Assembly: GCA_963728925.1 (NCBI GenBank)
Contig: CAVSMB010000006.1
Location: 193,881 to 257,880 of the forward strand
Length of the DNA stretch: 64,000 nucleotides
Source: JBBPZA01 sp963728925
GTDB lineage: Bacteria > Actinomycetota > Thermoleophilia > Solirubrobacterales > Solirubrobacteraceae
Reading direction: 5' to 3'
The translations under genes and the position numbers were made by a program. The notes under the pieces are model-generated. The model saw nothing but the letters and a program-made list of their open reading frames with translations. It searched no databases and was not told the origin of the DNA. Positions 8,473-16,023 of this stretch are shown in pieces (position 1 is the stretch's first letter; the number at the start of each line of letters is the position of its first letter).

Positions 8473-10642
8473 GCTTGCTGCCGCGCGCGGGCTGCTGGTC
8501 ACCGACGATCTGGTGTTCGAGGACGAGGGCGTCTCGGGCGCGGTGTTGCGCCGCCCGGAGCTTGAGCGATTGCGCGATCTGGCCGTCGAGGGCCGCTTCG
8601 AGGTGCTCCTGTGTCATGCGCCGGACCGGCTCGCGCGCCGGTACGCCTACCAGGTGCTGCTGCTCGAAGAGTTCCAGCGCGCCGGCGTCGAGGTGATCTT
8701 CGCGAAGGAGCCCGAGCGCTCCGGCACCCCTGAGGATGAGCTGCTGCGCCAGTTCCAGGGAATGATCGCCGAGTACGAGCGGGCGCAGATCGCGGAGCGC
8801 TGTCGTCGCGGGAAGCTGCATCGCGCTCGGGCCGGCGCGGTGTCGGTCATGGCTCGCGCGCCGTATGGCTACCGCTATGTGAAGCGCTCCGAGCACGCGG
8901 ACGCGTTCTTCGAGATCGACGAGACCGAGGCGCCGGTCGTACGCGAGATCTTCCGTCGCTACCTCGAGGACGGCGAGTCGATCGCGAAGATCGCGCGCTG
9001 GCTCTCGCAGCAGGGCGTGTCGACCAGAACCGGCGGGACGGGCTGGAACAACGCCACCATCTGGGGGATGCTCCGCAATCCCGCGTATGCCGGGCAGGCT
9101 GCCTACGGCAAGACGCACGCGACCGGCGCGCCCGTCCGCGCCACGCGTCAATCGCGCCTGCGGCGACAGCGCTCCGCCCGGACCTCGCGCGAGCATGCGG
9201 CGCCCGAGCAGTGGAAGCCGATCGCGGTACCGGCGCTCGTGACCGCCGAGCAGTTCGAACTGGTTCAACAGCGACTGGAGCGCAACCGGATCATCTCGCC
9301 GCGCAACACCAAGCGCCCGTCGCTGCTGCAGGGGATCCTCGTCTGTCGCCACTGCGGCTACGCGTACTACCGCTGCTCGACGCGCAGCAAGAACGGGAAG
9401 CTGCGCGAGTACTACCGCTGCTCGGGCACCGACGGCCACCGCCGCCCCGAAGGGCGCGTCTGCGAGAACCGACCGGTCCGCCTCGCAGAGGTCGACGAGC
9501 TCGTCTGGAGCCGAGTGCTCGGGCTGCTCGAGGACCCGACACTGATCCAGACCGAGATCGATCGCCGGCTTCAAACGATGCGTGCGACGCACCCTGCTAC
9601 CGGGCGTCGGGACGCGCTCGAGCGCGACCTCGCCCGCGCTCAGACCGCGCTGCGCCGGCTGCTGGACGGCTACCAGGAGCAGCTGATCACGCTCGAGGAA
9701 CTCCGCGCTCGCACGTCCGAGCTGCGCAAACGCGAGGCCACCGTGCAGGCCCAACTGGACGCGCTCGACGCCGACCTGCACGACGCCGAGACCTACCTCA
9801 AGCTCACCGAAACGCTCGAAGGCTTCCGCGCGCGGCTCGCCGCCAACGCCGAGAGCCTGACCGTCGACCAACGCCAACAGATCATCCGGCTCGTCGTCCG
9901 CGAGGTGCTGATCGGCGAAGACGACGTCACGATCCGCCACTCCATCCCGATCCCCACCGGCGACCAACCCCCCGGTTATCTACTGCGTTCAGGTAGTCGA
10001 GAAGTCCCAGATCCAGGCGCTGGATCGCACCCGGCCGATCCTGCCCGTGTTGCCGGGCGTGCCCGAGCGCCGCACGCACGACTACAAGCGCAACGGCACC
10101 TCGAGCCTGTTCGCCGCGCTCGACGCCGCCAGCGGCAAGGTGATCGGGTCGCTGCACGCCCGCCACCGCGCGATCGAGTTCAAGCGCTTCTTGCAGACGA
10201 TCGACTCAGAGGTGCCCGCCGAGCTCGACGTCCACCTGGTCCTCGACAACTACGCCACCCACAAGACCCCGGCGATCCGCCGCTGGCTGGCCGCGCACCC
10301 CCGCTTCCATCTGCACTTCACGCCGACCGGCGCGTCCTGGCTGAACCTCGTCGAGCGCTGGTTCGCCGAGCTCACCACGCGCAAGCTCAGGCGCGGCGCG
10401 CATCGCTCCGTGCGCGAGCTCAACGCCGACATCCGCGACTGGCTCGGGCACTGGAACGACAAACCCCGCCCCTACGTCTGGACCAAGACCGCCGACCAGA
10501 TCCTCAACACACTCGCCGCATACTGCCAACGAATTACTGCGTCAGGACACTAGCTTCACATAAGGATTATCGAGCGCGGTGGCGCAGCGGCTTCGCTTCC
10601 GTCCTCGCGCCGGGCAGGACGGTTAGTCGGTGCGCGCGATGA
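8330..10642 (+). CDS. large serine recombinase (reads through the element end)
   Basis: The start is ATG 8330 or 8333, directly behind GCGGAGGG. Resolvase catalytic domain at residues about 20-165: YARVSSDRQRREQTIQSQ carries the nucleophilic serine, then HAPDRLARR. The recombinase domain follows (RAPYGYRYVKRSEHADAF, WNNATIWGMLRNPAYAGQAAY), then a zinc ribbon with CRHCGYAYYRC and a later CxxC-like pair, and a coiled-coil region (ERDLARAQTALRRLLDGY). The natural protein should end near GYLLRSG at about residue 555, at the element end. Here the frame has no stop inside the element and continues about 210 codons into the IS630 in a different frame to 10642. The tail is not expected to be functional. 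It likely drives site-specific insertion and excision of 7789-10004. Confidence 0.85.
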   Translation: MMSESSSGGMVGRSTGRSRRVAAIYARVSSDRQRREQTIQSQTVALRELAAARGLLVTDDLVFEDEGVSGAVLRRPELERLRDLAVEGRFEVLLCHAPDRLARRYAYQVLLLEEFQRAGVEVIFAKEPERSGTPEDELLRQFQGMIAEYERAQIAERCRRGKLHRARAGAVSVMARAPYGYRYVKRSEHADAFFEIDETEAPVVREIFRRYLEDGESIAKIARWLSQQGVSTRTGGTGWNNATIWGMLRNPAYAGQAAYGKTHATGAPVRATRQSRLRRQRSARTSREHAAPEQWKPIAVPALVTAEQFELVQQRLERNRIISPRNTKRPSLLQGILVCRHCGYAYYRCSTRSKNGKLREYYRCSGTDGHRRPEGRVCENRPVRLAEVDELVWSRVLGLLEDPTLIQTEIDRRLQTMRATHPATGRRDALERDLARAQTALRRLLDGYQEQLITLEELRARTSELRKREATVQAQLDALDADLHDAETYLKLTETLEGFRARLAANAESLTVDQRQQIIRLVVREVLIGEDDVTIRHSIPIPTGDQPPGYLLRSGSREVPDPGAGSHPADPARVAGRARAPHARLQAQRHLEPVRRARRRQRQGDRVAARPPPRDRVQALLADDRLRGARRARRPPGPRQLRHPQDPGDPPLAGRAPPLPSALHADRRVLAEPRRALVRRAHHAQAQARRASLRARAQRRHPRLARALERQTPPLRLDQDRRPDPQHTRRILPTNYCVRTLASHKDYRARWRSGFASVLAPGRTVSRCAR

Positions 10643-10947
10643 AGAGGCTGCAGGGTGCGTGGTCGGGATGACGAGTTCGACCACGCCGCCGGTGTCCTGC
10701 TGGTGTTGGGTGTCGCCGACGCCCTCGCGCCGCGCGCGATACGGCAAGCGGTGCAGCAGCGCGCGGCCCAGGCCGCGCCGCTGCCAGTCGTCGGCGACGG
10801 TGACCGCAACCTCGGCGAGCAGCGGACTATCTCATCGCTCAGGTCGCCCCGTATCCCGGAAGACCGGTCCTGCGGCTCTTCGTCTTCCTGCCGGAGAACC
10901 GGGGCGTCGACCGCTGCCGCCTTCCATGCAACGGGAAGCCGACGCTC
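10567..10947. repeat. 381-bp direct repeat, copy 2
   Basis: Near-identical to 3684-4064 and begins 14 bp after the IS630 target duplication. It carries the same broken minus-strand GNAT piece (10742-10830 encodes the RRGLGRAL part). Homologous recombination between the copies could excise or invert nothing but would delete or circularise about 6.9 kb containing both IS elements and the repeat-protein gene. Confidence 0.85.
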
Positions 10948-10950
10948 CGC

Positions 10951-11136
10951 TTGAGCAGTTGCTTGCGCTGCGGGACGCCGAGCTGCGGCTGCTCGCCCAC
11001 GCGATCGGGGACCACTTGGCGGCCGAGCTCGTCGAGCGCGTACTGATCTGCGCGCCCGGCAGGCCGAACTCCTCCCCCACGTCTAGGTTCACGCGCACGC
11101 GCGCGTACGGAGATCGCCGTCGACCTCCTCCCCGCC
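10951..11136. repeat. 186-bp repeat, copy 2 (inverted relative to 2010-2195)
   Basis: Plus-strand reading gives LEQLLALRDAELRLLAHAIG, the same small protein as in copy 1, but a one-base change after ERVL breaks the frame. It begins 3 bp after direct repeat copy 2, so two different repeats abut here. Confidence 0.75.
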
Positions 11137-11244
11137 CCCTTATGCGCAGAGGGGAAGGCCCGCTGACCAGGTCTTGCGACCGGCCCCGGAGCGCCTCAGG
11201 GCGTCGGCAAGGAGTGCGACTGACGTGGCAAGCGTCCGAAGCGC

Positions 11245-12187
11245 TCAGGTGTCCAGCCGGTCGAGCAGCATCTCGACAAGCTGAGCGGCCTCAACGGGCC
11301 GCAGCTCCTCAAGCGAGAACCGCGCGGCGGTGCACGTCTTGTCCTTGGCCGACGGCGCCTTGCTGTCCCGCCACGGCAATCCGTCGAGGCGTTCGCGGAT
11401 CCGCTCGCGGGCGGCGGGGAGCCGGCCGCTACCGGCGGGAGCGTAGGTCTTGACGCACAAGGACCGGATGTCGCCCTGGCCGATGAACTCCAGGTAGTCG
11501 CCCGTCCCGTCGGGGCGCTCCGGGATCCAGCGCGTCACGAGGGGGCCGGAAACCAGCGTCTTACGTTGCCACTCGGCGATGTCCTCTCGGTGGCGCAGCA
11601 CGTCGCCGAAGTACGCCCAGTGGCCGAGGACCTGCGGCCGGCGGCCGGTCGTCACCGGCTGGCCGTCACGGACAGCCTGTAGGGCGGACTCGTGCGCGTC
11701 AGCTTCGCGGCGGAGGTGGTCGGCGTAGTCCAGGAGCTCTCGGTCGCCGTCAGCGTGGTCGCGAACTATGCGGCCGAACTCGTCAGGGCCGACGCGCCGC
11801 CACGGCAAGCGGTAGTCGTCGAGGGCCGCCATATCGCGGTCGTCGACGGCGAGCGCGGTGAAGCCGACCGCGAGCAGGACGCCGTGGCAGTCCTCAGGGA
11901 CGGTCTCGACGAGCTGGCCCCGCGACCAGGCCGAGTCGGTCTTCACCTCGACTCCAAGGCGACCCTCGGCCCCGTCCTCGACGCGCAGCGCCGCGGCGAA
12001 CGTCGACCGGCCGGCGCCCGCGAGGGCGGAGCGGAACCTCGGGGCACACGTCCGTGACGGCACTGATGGCCTCGTCGCAACTCAACGCCCGGGCGATTGC
12101 GACGGCCTGCGCGCCGCGCAGGAGGTGCGCGAGCGCGCCAGTGTGCACCGCCTCCTTGTGAAAGCCGATCGCTTCGACCCAGTCCAC
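11245..12187 (-). pseudogene. PD-(D/E)XK nuclease-like protein, frameshifted
   Basis: The first frame starts at a GTG at 12187 (MDWVEAIGFHKEAVHTGALA) and resembles the E..HT..LAxLL opening of PD-(D/E)XK_4-like proteins. The second frame, to 11245, gives FAAALRVEDGAEGRLGVEVK followed by TDSAWSRGQL, where D and EVK fit the PD-(D/E)XK metal-binding core, and then about 200 residues including PQVLGHWAYFGDVLRHREDI. The frames switch near 12040-12060. The family includes restriction-type nucleases and many defence-island proteins. Active-site residues survive, so either decay is recent or one base is wrong. Function is inferred from motifs only. Confidence 0.55.
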
Positions 12188-12309
12188 GTCCGCGCTCTCA
12201 GCCCTCGAACACCATGATCGCCGTCAGTGTCGCAAACAGGCAGATCGTCCGCGAGGTGGTACGAGTCGGCGAAGGTCAGCAGCAGGTCTTGGCCAGCTGG
12301 GAGCATGAT

Positions 12310-12448
12310 CTGAGCACGAGAGGCGTGGCGCCTACAACCTCGCGGCGCTTCAACGAAGAGCGCAACTTCGGATCACTGGACCCACGCCCGTGGCGATCGT
12401 GACGAGCGTCCGTCGCGCGCGCAGCTGCAGCTCGAGGTCCTCGGGTGA
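12310..12448 (+). pseudogene. remnant of a small SH3-like protein gene (paired with a recombinase)
   Basis: The last codons read RGDRDERPSRAQLQLEVLG then TGA, closely parallel to GRDERVPVAQLRLEVAG in the intact gene at 24372-24611. DNA similarity continues upstream (CGGATCACTGGACCCACGCC against CCGATCACTGGGCCCACAGC). The stop overlaps the GTG start of the next gene by GTGA, exactly as in the 24.6 kb copy. The 5' part is lost. Confidence 0.6.
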
Positions 12449-13155
12449 CCGACGAGCAGCCGACCGCAGGGGAGCTCGACGTCGACGAGGTCCTCGAGCT
12501 TGTCGTCCGCGACGACGATGCGCCGACGGCGCCGGACGCGAGCGTGCGCGGCGAGCTCGTCGCGCCGGCCGCCGACCTGGTCGAGCGCTTCACGGCCACA
12601 CTGGTCGCGCGCACAGCGCCGAAGACGCTGAGCGCCGGCCAGTACGAGCGGCTGATGCGAGAAGCGAAGGCGCGGATCGCGGACGACCCGCTGGCGGGCA
12701 CGCGCGATCTCCGCGATCGTGCTCGTGCTGGGCGAAGCCGGGCTGCGCTGCGAGGAGCTCGCCGCGCTCGAGCGCCGCGATTTCCTGCGGCCCGGAAGGA
12801 CGCAAAGCTGCGCGCGCTGGACGTCCGCCACGGCAAGGGTGATCGTCAGCGCCGCGTGCGCCTCTCCCCCACCGCGACCCGCGCGATTATGCGCTGGGAC
12901 CGTGAGCGCGCGCGCTCGGCGAGCCCGCCCTCGACGCGCCGCTCTTCATCACCCAGCGCCGCCGGCGCCGCGACGGCTCCTACGCGCGCCTGGGCGGTCG
13001 CTGCGGCCAGGAGGTCATCTCTGACGTCCGCAAGCGCCTCGGCACCGCCGCCGAGCTCCCCGATGAGCTGCGTCATCCCCCGCGCTGCGCCACACATGCG
13101 CGACGGAGCTACTGCGCGCCGGCGCCGCGTCATGTCACATCGCGGACTGGTGGTA
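12445..13155 (+). pseudogene. tyrosine recombinase, decayed by several frameshifts
   Basis: Starts VTDEQPTAGELDVDEVLELV and GELVAPAADLVERFTATLVA, a core-binding-type N-terminus. The catalytic domain is split between three frames: VLVLGEAGLRCEELAALERR (first arginine), KDAKLRALDVRHGKGDRQRR, then PLFITQRRRRRDGSYARLGG, DVRKRLGTAAELPDELRHPP and LRHTCATELLRAGA (the HxLRHT..LLxxGA signature). It ends near HIADWW without the tyrosine region. At least three shifts plus an internal deletion of the central domain make it non-functional. It is a relative of the fragment at 24608. Confidence 0.75.
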
Positions 13156-13261
13156 CCGGCGGGACACGCACTAAAACGCACCGGTTCGGGGCTGTCTCCG
13201 CTGCCGGTTCGGACGCGACGAGCGAGAGCGGCATCGAGCAGGTCGAGCGTAGGCTGCTCCC

Positions 13262-14392
13262 ATGGAGGTGCGTTCGCTGATGCAGCCTCATGTTGCGGCG
13301 GCCGACGTCCTCGCCGAAGCGCTGGCGTCCGCGGACCGATTCGACATCGCGTCCGCTTTCGTCACGGCAGGCGGCATCGATCACCTTCGACAGTGGCGTC
13401 TACCGGACAAGACGCGTCTGATCGCGCGAGCCGGACACGGACGGACCGATCCGTATGCCATTGCGTGCGCCGTCGATGAACTCGGGATCGACGTTCGCCT
13501 CGTCGCCGGCCCCGCGGCGGAGACCTTCCATCCGAAGCTGTACCTGGTTCACAAACCGGATCGCTTGCACGTCCTGACCGGAAGCGGCAACCTGACGGGA
13601 AGCGGTCTGACCACGAACGTCGAGCAGTTCGAGTGGCTCACGGTGCCGCGTGGCAAGGAGGATCGCGCGCAGATCACGCGCTTCGGCGTGTTCTGGAAGC
13701 GCGGACTGCCGCTCGCTGACCTCCGGGTCACGCCGTGGTGGGACGCGTGGCTGGCGCTCTTCGACGAAACCGGCGGAAGTCGCGAGGACCCGGCGCAGGA
13801 GCGACTCGACCGGCTCGCACCGCCGATGCCCAATGAGCAGACCCCCTCGCCGCCGGAAATCCGGAGGCGCGGTCCCGAGCGCACCTTGCCGGACCGGCAG
13901 ATCCCAGGCTGCCTCGACCGCTGGCTACCTGATTCCGACCTCCGCGCTCTCGTGTGCAACTTCTTCGCGGACGCGATCGAACGCCACCACGCGCTCTACC
14001 CCAAGGGCTGGGCGCTGCTTGCCCTCGACCCCGGCTTGGACGGACGCTTCCGCTTTCAGCAGATGAGCCACAACGTCGACCGCTTCCGCTTGCGCGACGA
14101 CGGCGCCCTGATCGTCGGCATCGGCGACCGCGACCTCGCAACACGACTCGACCACGACCTTCCCGACCTCGTCGCCCACATCGACGCCGGCCCGTACAAG
14201 ACGCACGACCTCACCATCCCCGCCGTCCTCGTTCCGCGCGTCCTCGACGACATACGCCGGCCGGCGTTGGAACTCGTCACCGCCCGGCGCGCCGCCAAAC
14301 CGAGCCGCCGCCGCAGCGCGCACCGCGAACGCGCCATCGCAGAGCTCGAGCGAGTTACCGGACGCTCCCTCCCTCGCCCGGACTACAGCTGA
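13262..14392 (+). CDS. phospholipase D-like domain protein
   Basis: A 376-residue protein starting at ATG 13262. It contains one HKD-type motif: H90-x-K92 in TFHPKLYLV and S108-x-N110 in LTGSGNLTGSGL, the arrangement of PLD-like nucleases and helicase-associated PLD domains. The N-terminal part (DRFDIASAFVTAGGIDHLRQ) is the usual first strand-helix of these proteins. The C-terminal 200 residues have no motif I recognise. Single-HKD proteins usually act as dimers, often as nucleases in restriction or defence systems. It sits between nuclease and recombinase relics, so a defence role is inferred. The frame is intact, unlike most neighbours. Confidence 0.7.
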   Translation: MEVRSLMQPHVAAADVLAEALASADRFDIASAFVTAGGIDHLRQWRLPDKTRLIARAGHGRTDPYAIACAVDELGIDVRLVAGPAAETFHPKLYLVHKPDRLHVLTGSGNLTGSGLTTNVEQFEWLTVPRGKEDRAQITRFGVFWKRGLPLADLRVTPWWDAWLALFDETGGSREDPAQERLDRLAPPMPNEQTPSPPEIRRRGPERTLPDRQIPGCLDRWLPDSDLRALVCNFFADAIERHHALYPKGWALLALDPGLDGRFRFQQMSHNVDRFRLRDDGALIVGIGDRDLATRLDHDLPDLVAHIDAGPYKTHDLTIPAVLVPRVLDDIRRPALELVTARRAAKPSRRRSAHRERAIAELERVTGRSLPRPDYS

Positions 14393-14606
14393 CCGCCGCG
14401 GGCGGAGTGCGCGGCGACCGCGATGCCGGCGACATTGCCTGCGACCCGCGCTGGCTCTCGCGCAACCGCGTAGCAGAAGAAACGCCGGCGGCTACCGGGC
14501 GAGCACCGGGCGCATCAGGCCAGTTGCGGCTAAGCCCGCGCCGGCCCCGCTCGCCGGCGCCCTGCAGGTCCGAGGCGGTAACGATGACGTGGTCGATCCG
14601 CACCCG

Positions 14607-15010
14607 TCGACCTGAAATCGCCTCCCTCGATCAGCGACGCGTGCAACGACGCACTCCCGAGCAAAGTCGTGTTTCGACCCCTGCTGCAAGCGGCTATCGA
14701 GCGCGGCCAGCTCGACGAGCACGCGTCCCATCGCCAGGATGGCGTCCTGGCCGAGGTCGGGGCGCGAGCCGTGCGCGGCACGCCCCGGGGGTCTCGATCT
14801 CGAATCCGACGAACCCCTCGTGAGCGACCGCGACCGCCAGCTCCGTCGGCTCGGTAACGATCGTCGCGTCGAAGCGACGGCCGGAGGCCAGTAGCGCTCG
14901 CGTGCCGGAGCTGCGTCATCCCGACCGAGCTCTCAGAACGCGACGCGCTCGACCACGACCACGACCTGCCTCCCGCGCCCTCCAGGTGCCCGTCGACGAG
15001 CTGCGCGCCG
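14607..15010 (-). pseudogene. M20-family peptidase (ArgE/DapE-like) fragment
   Basis: Three minus-strand frames give consecutive pieces of an acetylornithine deacetylase-like protein: FDATIVTEPTELAVAVAHEG and FVGFEIETPG, then RAAHGSRPDLGQDAILAMGR and VLVELAALDSRLQ, then LLGSASLHASLIEGG. These are the lid-domain start and dimerisation region of M20 peptidases (the AHGSRPD motif is typical). At least two frameshifts and missing ends show it is dead. A weaker upstream piece (LVALGAQLVDGHLEGAGG) may extend it to about 15010. The rest of 14393-15253 shows nothing recognisable. Confidence 0.7.
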
Positions 15011-15253
15011 AGCGCCACGAGCGCTCCCCGCGCGGCAGCACCGTGCCATAGCCAGCGCCCGGCGGGACAGCCGGGCCAAGAGAGCCGCGATGCGCCTTCG
15101 AGCCGCCCATACCCAGGTTTGCGGGTGGATGGTTTCCCGCCCGCTGCCGTCGACCAGCGCTGCACAGCGGCATCCGGCCGGCTGCCGCGCGACCACATAC
15201 CGAGGGGAAGGGCGTTCTGAGGGTCGCTTCCTCGCGCGGGCGCGCGCGTAAAG

Positions 15254-15352
15254 CTAGGCGCCGCGGGTCTCGGGGATGCCGACGCCAGGCGGAGGGGCCG
15301 GCGGGGGCGGCGGTGCGACGGGCGCGGGACGGGGTGTGGTGGTGATCGCCAC
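15254..15352 (-). CDS. 32-residue proline-rich small protein
   Basis: GTG at 15352, then AITTTPRPAPVAPPPPPAPP and GVGIPETRGA, stop at 15254. It starts 5 bp after the stop of the membrane protein gene upstream and ends in a motif (IPETRG) reminiscent of short proline-rich companions of this membrane protein in related genomes. Function unknown; the coding call rests on spacing and composition. Confidence 0.4.
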   Translation of the reverse strand: MAITTTPRPAPVAPPPPPAPPPGVGIPETRGA

Positions 15353-15357
15353 GGTCT

Positions 15358-15816
15358 CTAGCTTACGCCCAGGGCGACGCCGAGCAAGATGACTTGGGCA
15401 CCGAGCGTGAGGGCGGCGTCGCGGAAGCGTGCGCGACGCTGCTCGATCTTCGGTGCGTTCTCGGCGTGGAAGCTTTGCAGCCAGTAGGCGAGTCGGCGGT
15501 GGACCTCGAGCGGCTCGTCCTCGTGTTCGTAGAGCGTTTCGTAGACGCGGGTTCCGTCGAGCGCGAAGATCACCGGCGTCGGGATGAGGACGAAGAGGCA
15601 TAGCCCGAGGGTGGCGGCGAAGGCCACGGCGGCGAGGAGCAGCCAGACGCTGACTCCCCCGCGGTCGATGGCCGGCGCCCCGAGAAATGATGCGCTGACC
15701 GCAGCGGCGGCCAGCAGCGTGTTCGTGCGCGAGCGCAGCTCGTCGAGCCCGGCCTGTTGCTGGTCGAGGCTGCGCAGCGCGAGCTGGTAGGCGAGCTCGG
15801 GAAGTTCGGCGGGCAC
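15358..15816 (-). CDS. two-helix integral membrane protein
   Basis: A 152-residue protein starting at ATG 15816. The N-terminal helix ELAYQLALRSLDQQQAGLDE then LRSRTNTLLAAAAVSASFLG leads into hydrophobic segments around residues 36-50 and 57-80 (VWLLLAAVAFAATLGLCLFV), and another near the C-terminus (LGAQVILLGVALGVS). The RSLDQQ..LDELRSRT pattern is common in actinobacterial membrane proteins of unknown function, often found near plasmid- or integrated-element genes. It likely forms a two-gene unit with the proline-rich ORF downstream. Confidence 0.7.
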   Translation of the reverse strand: MPAELPELAYQLALRSLDQQQAGLDELRSRTNTLLAAAAVSASFLGAPAIDRGGVSVWLLLAAVAFAATLGLCLFVLIPTPVIFALDGTRVYETLYEHEDEPLEVHRRLAYWLQSFHAENAPKIEQRRARFRDAALTLGAQVILLGVALGVS

Positions 15817-15955
15817 CGCGGCGAAGCCTTCCAGCCGACGCGGACGACGGTTCGGCGCCGTGGATCGCGCTTAGCGCAAAGAATGCGTCCCGAGAATCCG
15901 GTCCTCAGCAGAAGGGCCGATCGCGGCGCGGTGCGGGTTCACGGGTGAGCGGCGT

Positions 15956-15973
15956 GTCCGGGCATTCCCGGAC
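15956..15973 (-). terminator. 7-bp stem hairpin downstream of the TPR protein gene
   Basis: GTCCGGG (15956-15962), loop CATT, complement CCCGGAC (15967-15973). It lies 50 bp past the stop of the minus-strand gene at 16024 and 140 bp upstream of the next minus-strand gene, consistent with a terminator. Confidence 0.5.
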
Positions 15974-16023
15974 GTATCATCAGACTGCTGGCGCGCGCTG
16001 CCTCCGCCGCCCCAGACTTCAGT

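Larger units (their letters stand above)
7789..10004 (+). mobile_element. serine-recombinase element inserted in the IS630 transposase
   Basis: The 2216-bp insert is bounded by a 7-bp direct repeat CGAGAAG (7782-7788 and 9998-10004). Just inside lie imperfect inverted 13-mers, ACGCAGTAGGTAA at 7795-7807 and TTATCTACTGCGT at 9976-9988. It carries a small DNA-binding-like gene, a short overlapping ORF and a large serine recombinase, all on the plus strand. This fits an integrative element moved by a serine recombinase, with CGAGAAG as possible crossover core. Confidence 0.8.
7196..10550 (+). mobile_element. IS630-family element, interrupted
   Basis: The left end GTGTCCTGAG starts at 7196 and the right end reads GTCAGGACAC to 10550. 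TA dinucleotides at 7194-7195 and 10551-10552 are the expected IS630/Tc1 target duplication. The element carries a single transposase gene split by a 2.2 kb serine-recombinase element (7789-10004). Removing that insert leaves an IS of about 1.14 kb, the normal size for the family. Confidence 0.85.
7243..10553 (+). pseudogene. IS630 transposase, split by insertion at 7788/10005
   Basis: The 5' part (7243-7788) encodes two helix-turn-helix regions (ATRSRIVLAAGAGESNARIA, then GVSRPTVTKW and GVSQATVSRVW) and the first catalytic aspartate in LVLCVDEK. The 3' part (10005-10553) continues exactly in frame with SQIQALDRTRPILPVLPGVP, the second aspartate in HLVLDNYATHK and the glutamate in NLVERWFAELTTRK. 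Joining LCVDEK to SQIQAL restores an intact protein of about 364 residues. The stop codon TAG at 10551-10553 is formed from the duplicated TA target, so the stop depends on the insertion site. Inactive while the insert remains. Confidence 0.9.

Noticed and set aside
7898..9967. A 689-codon minus-strand frame
   Set aside because: Antisense to the serine recombinase; no recognisable domain.
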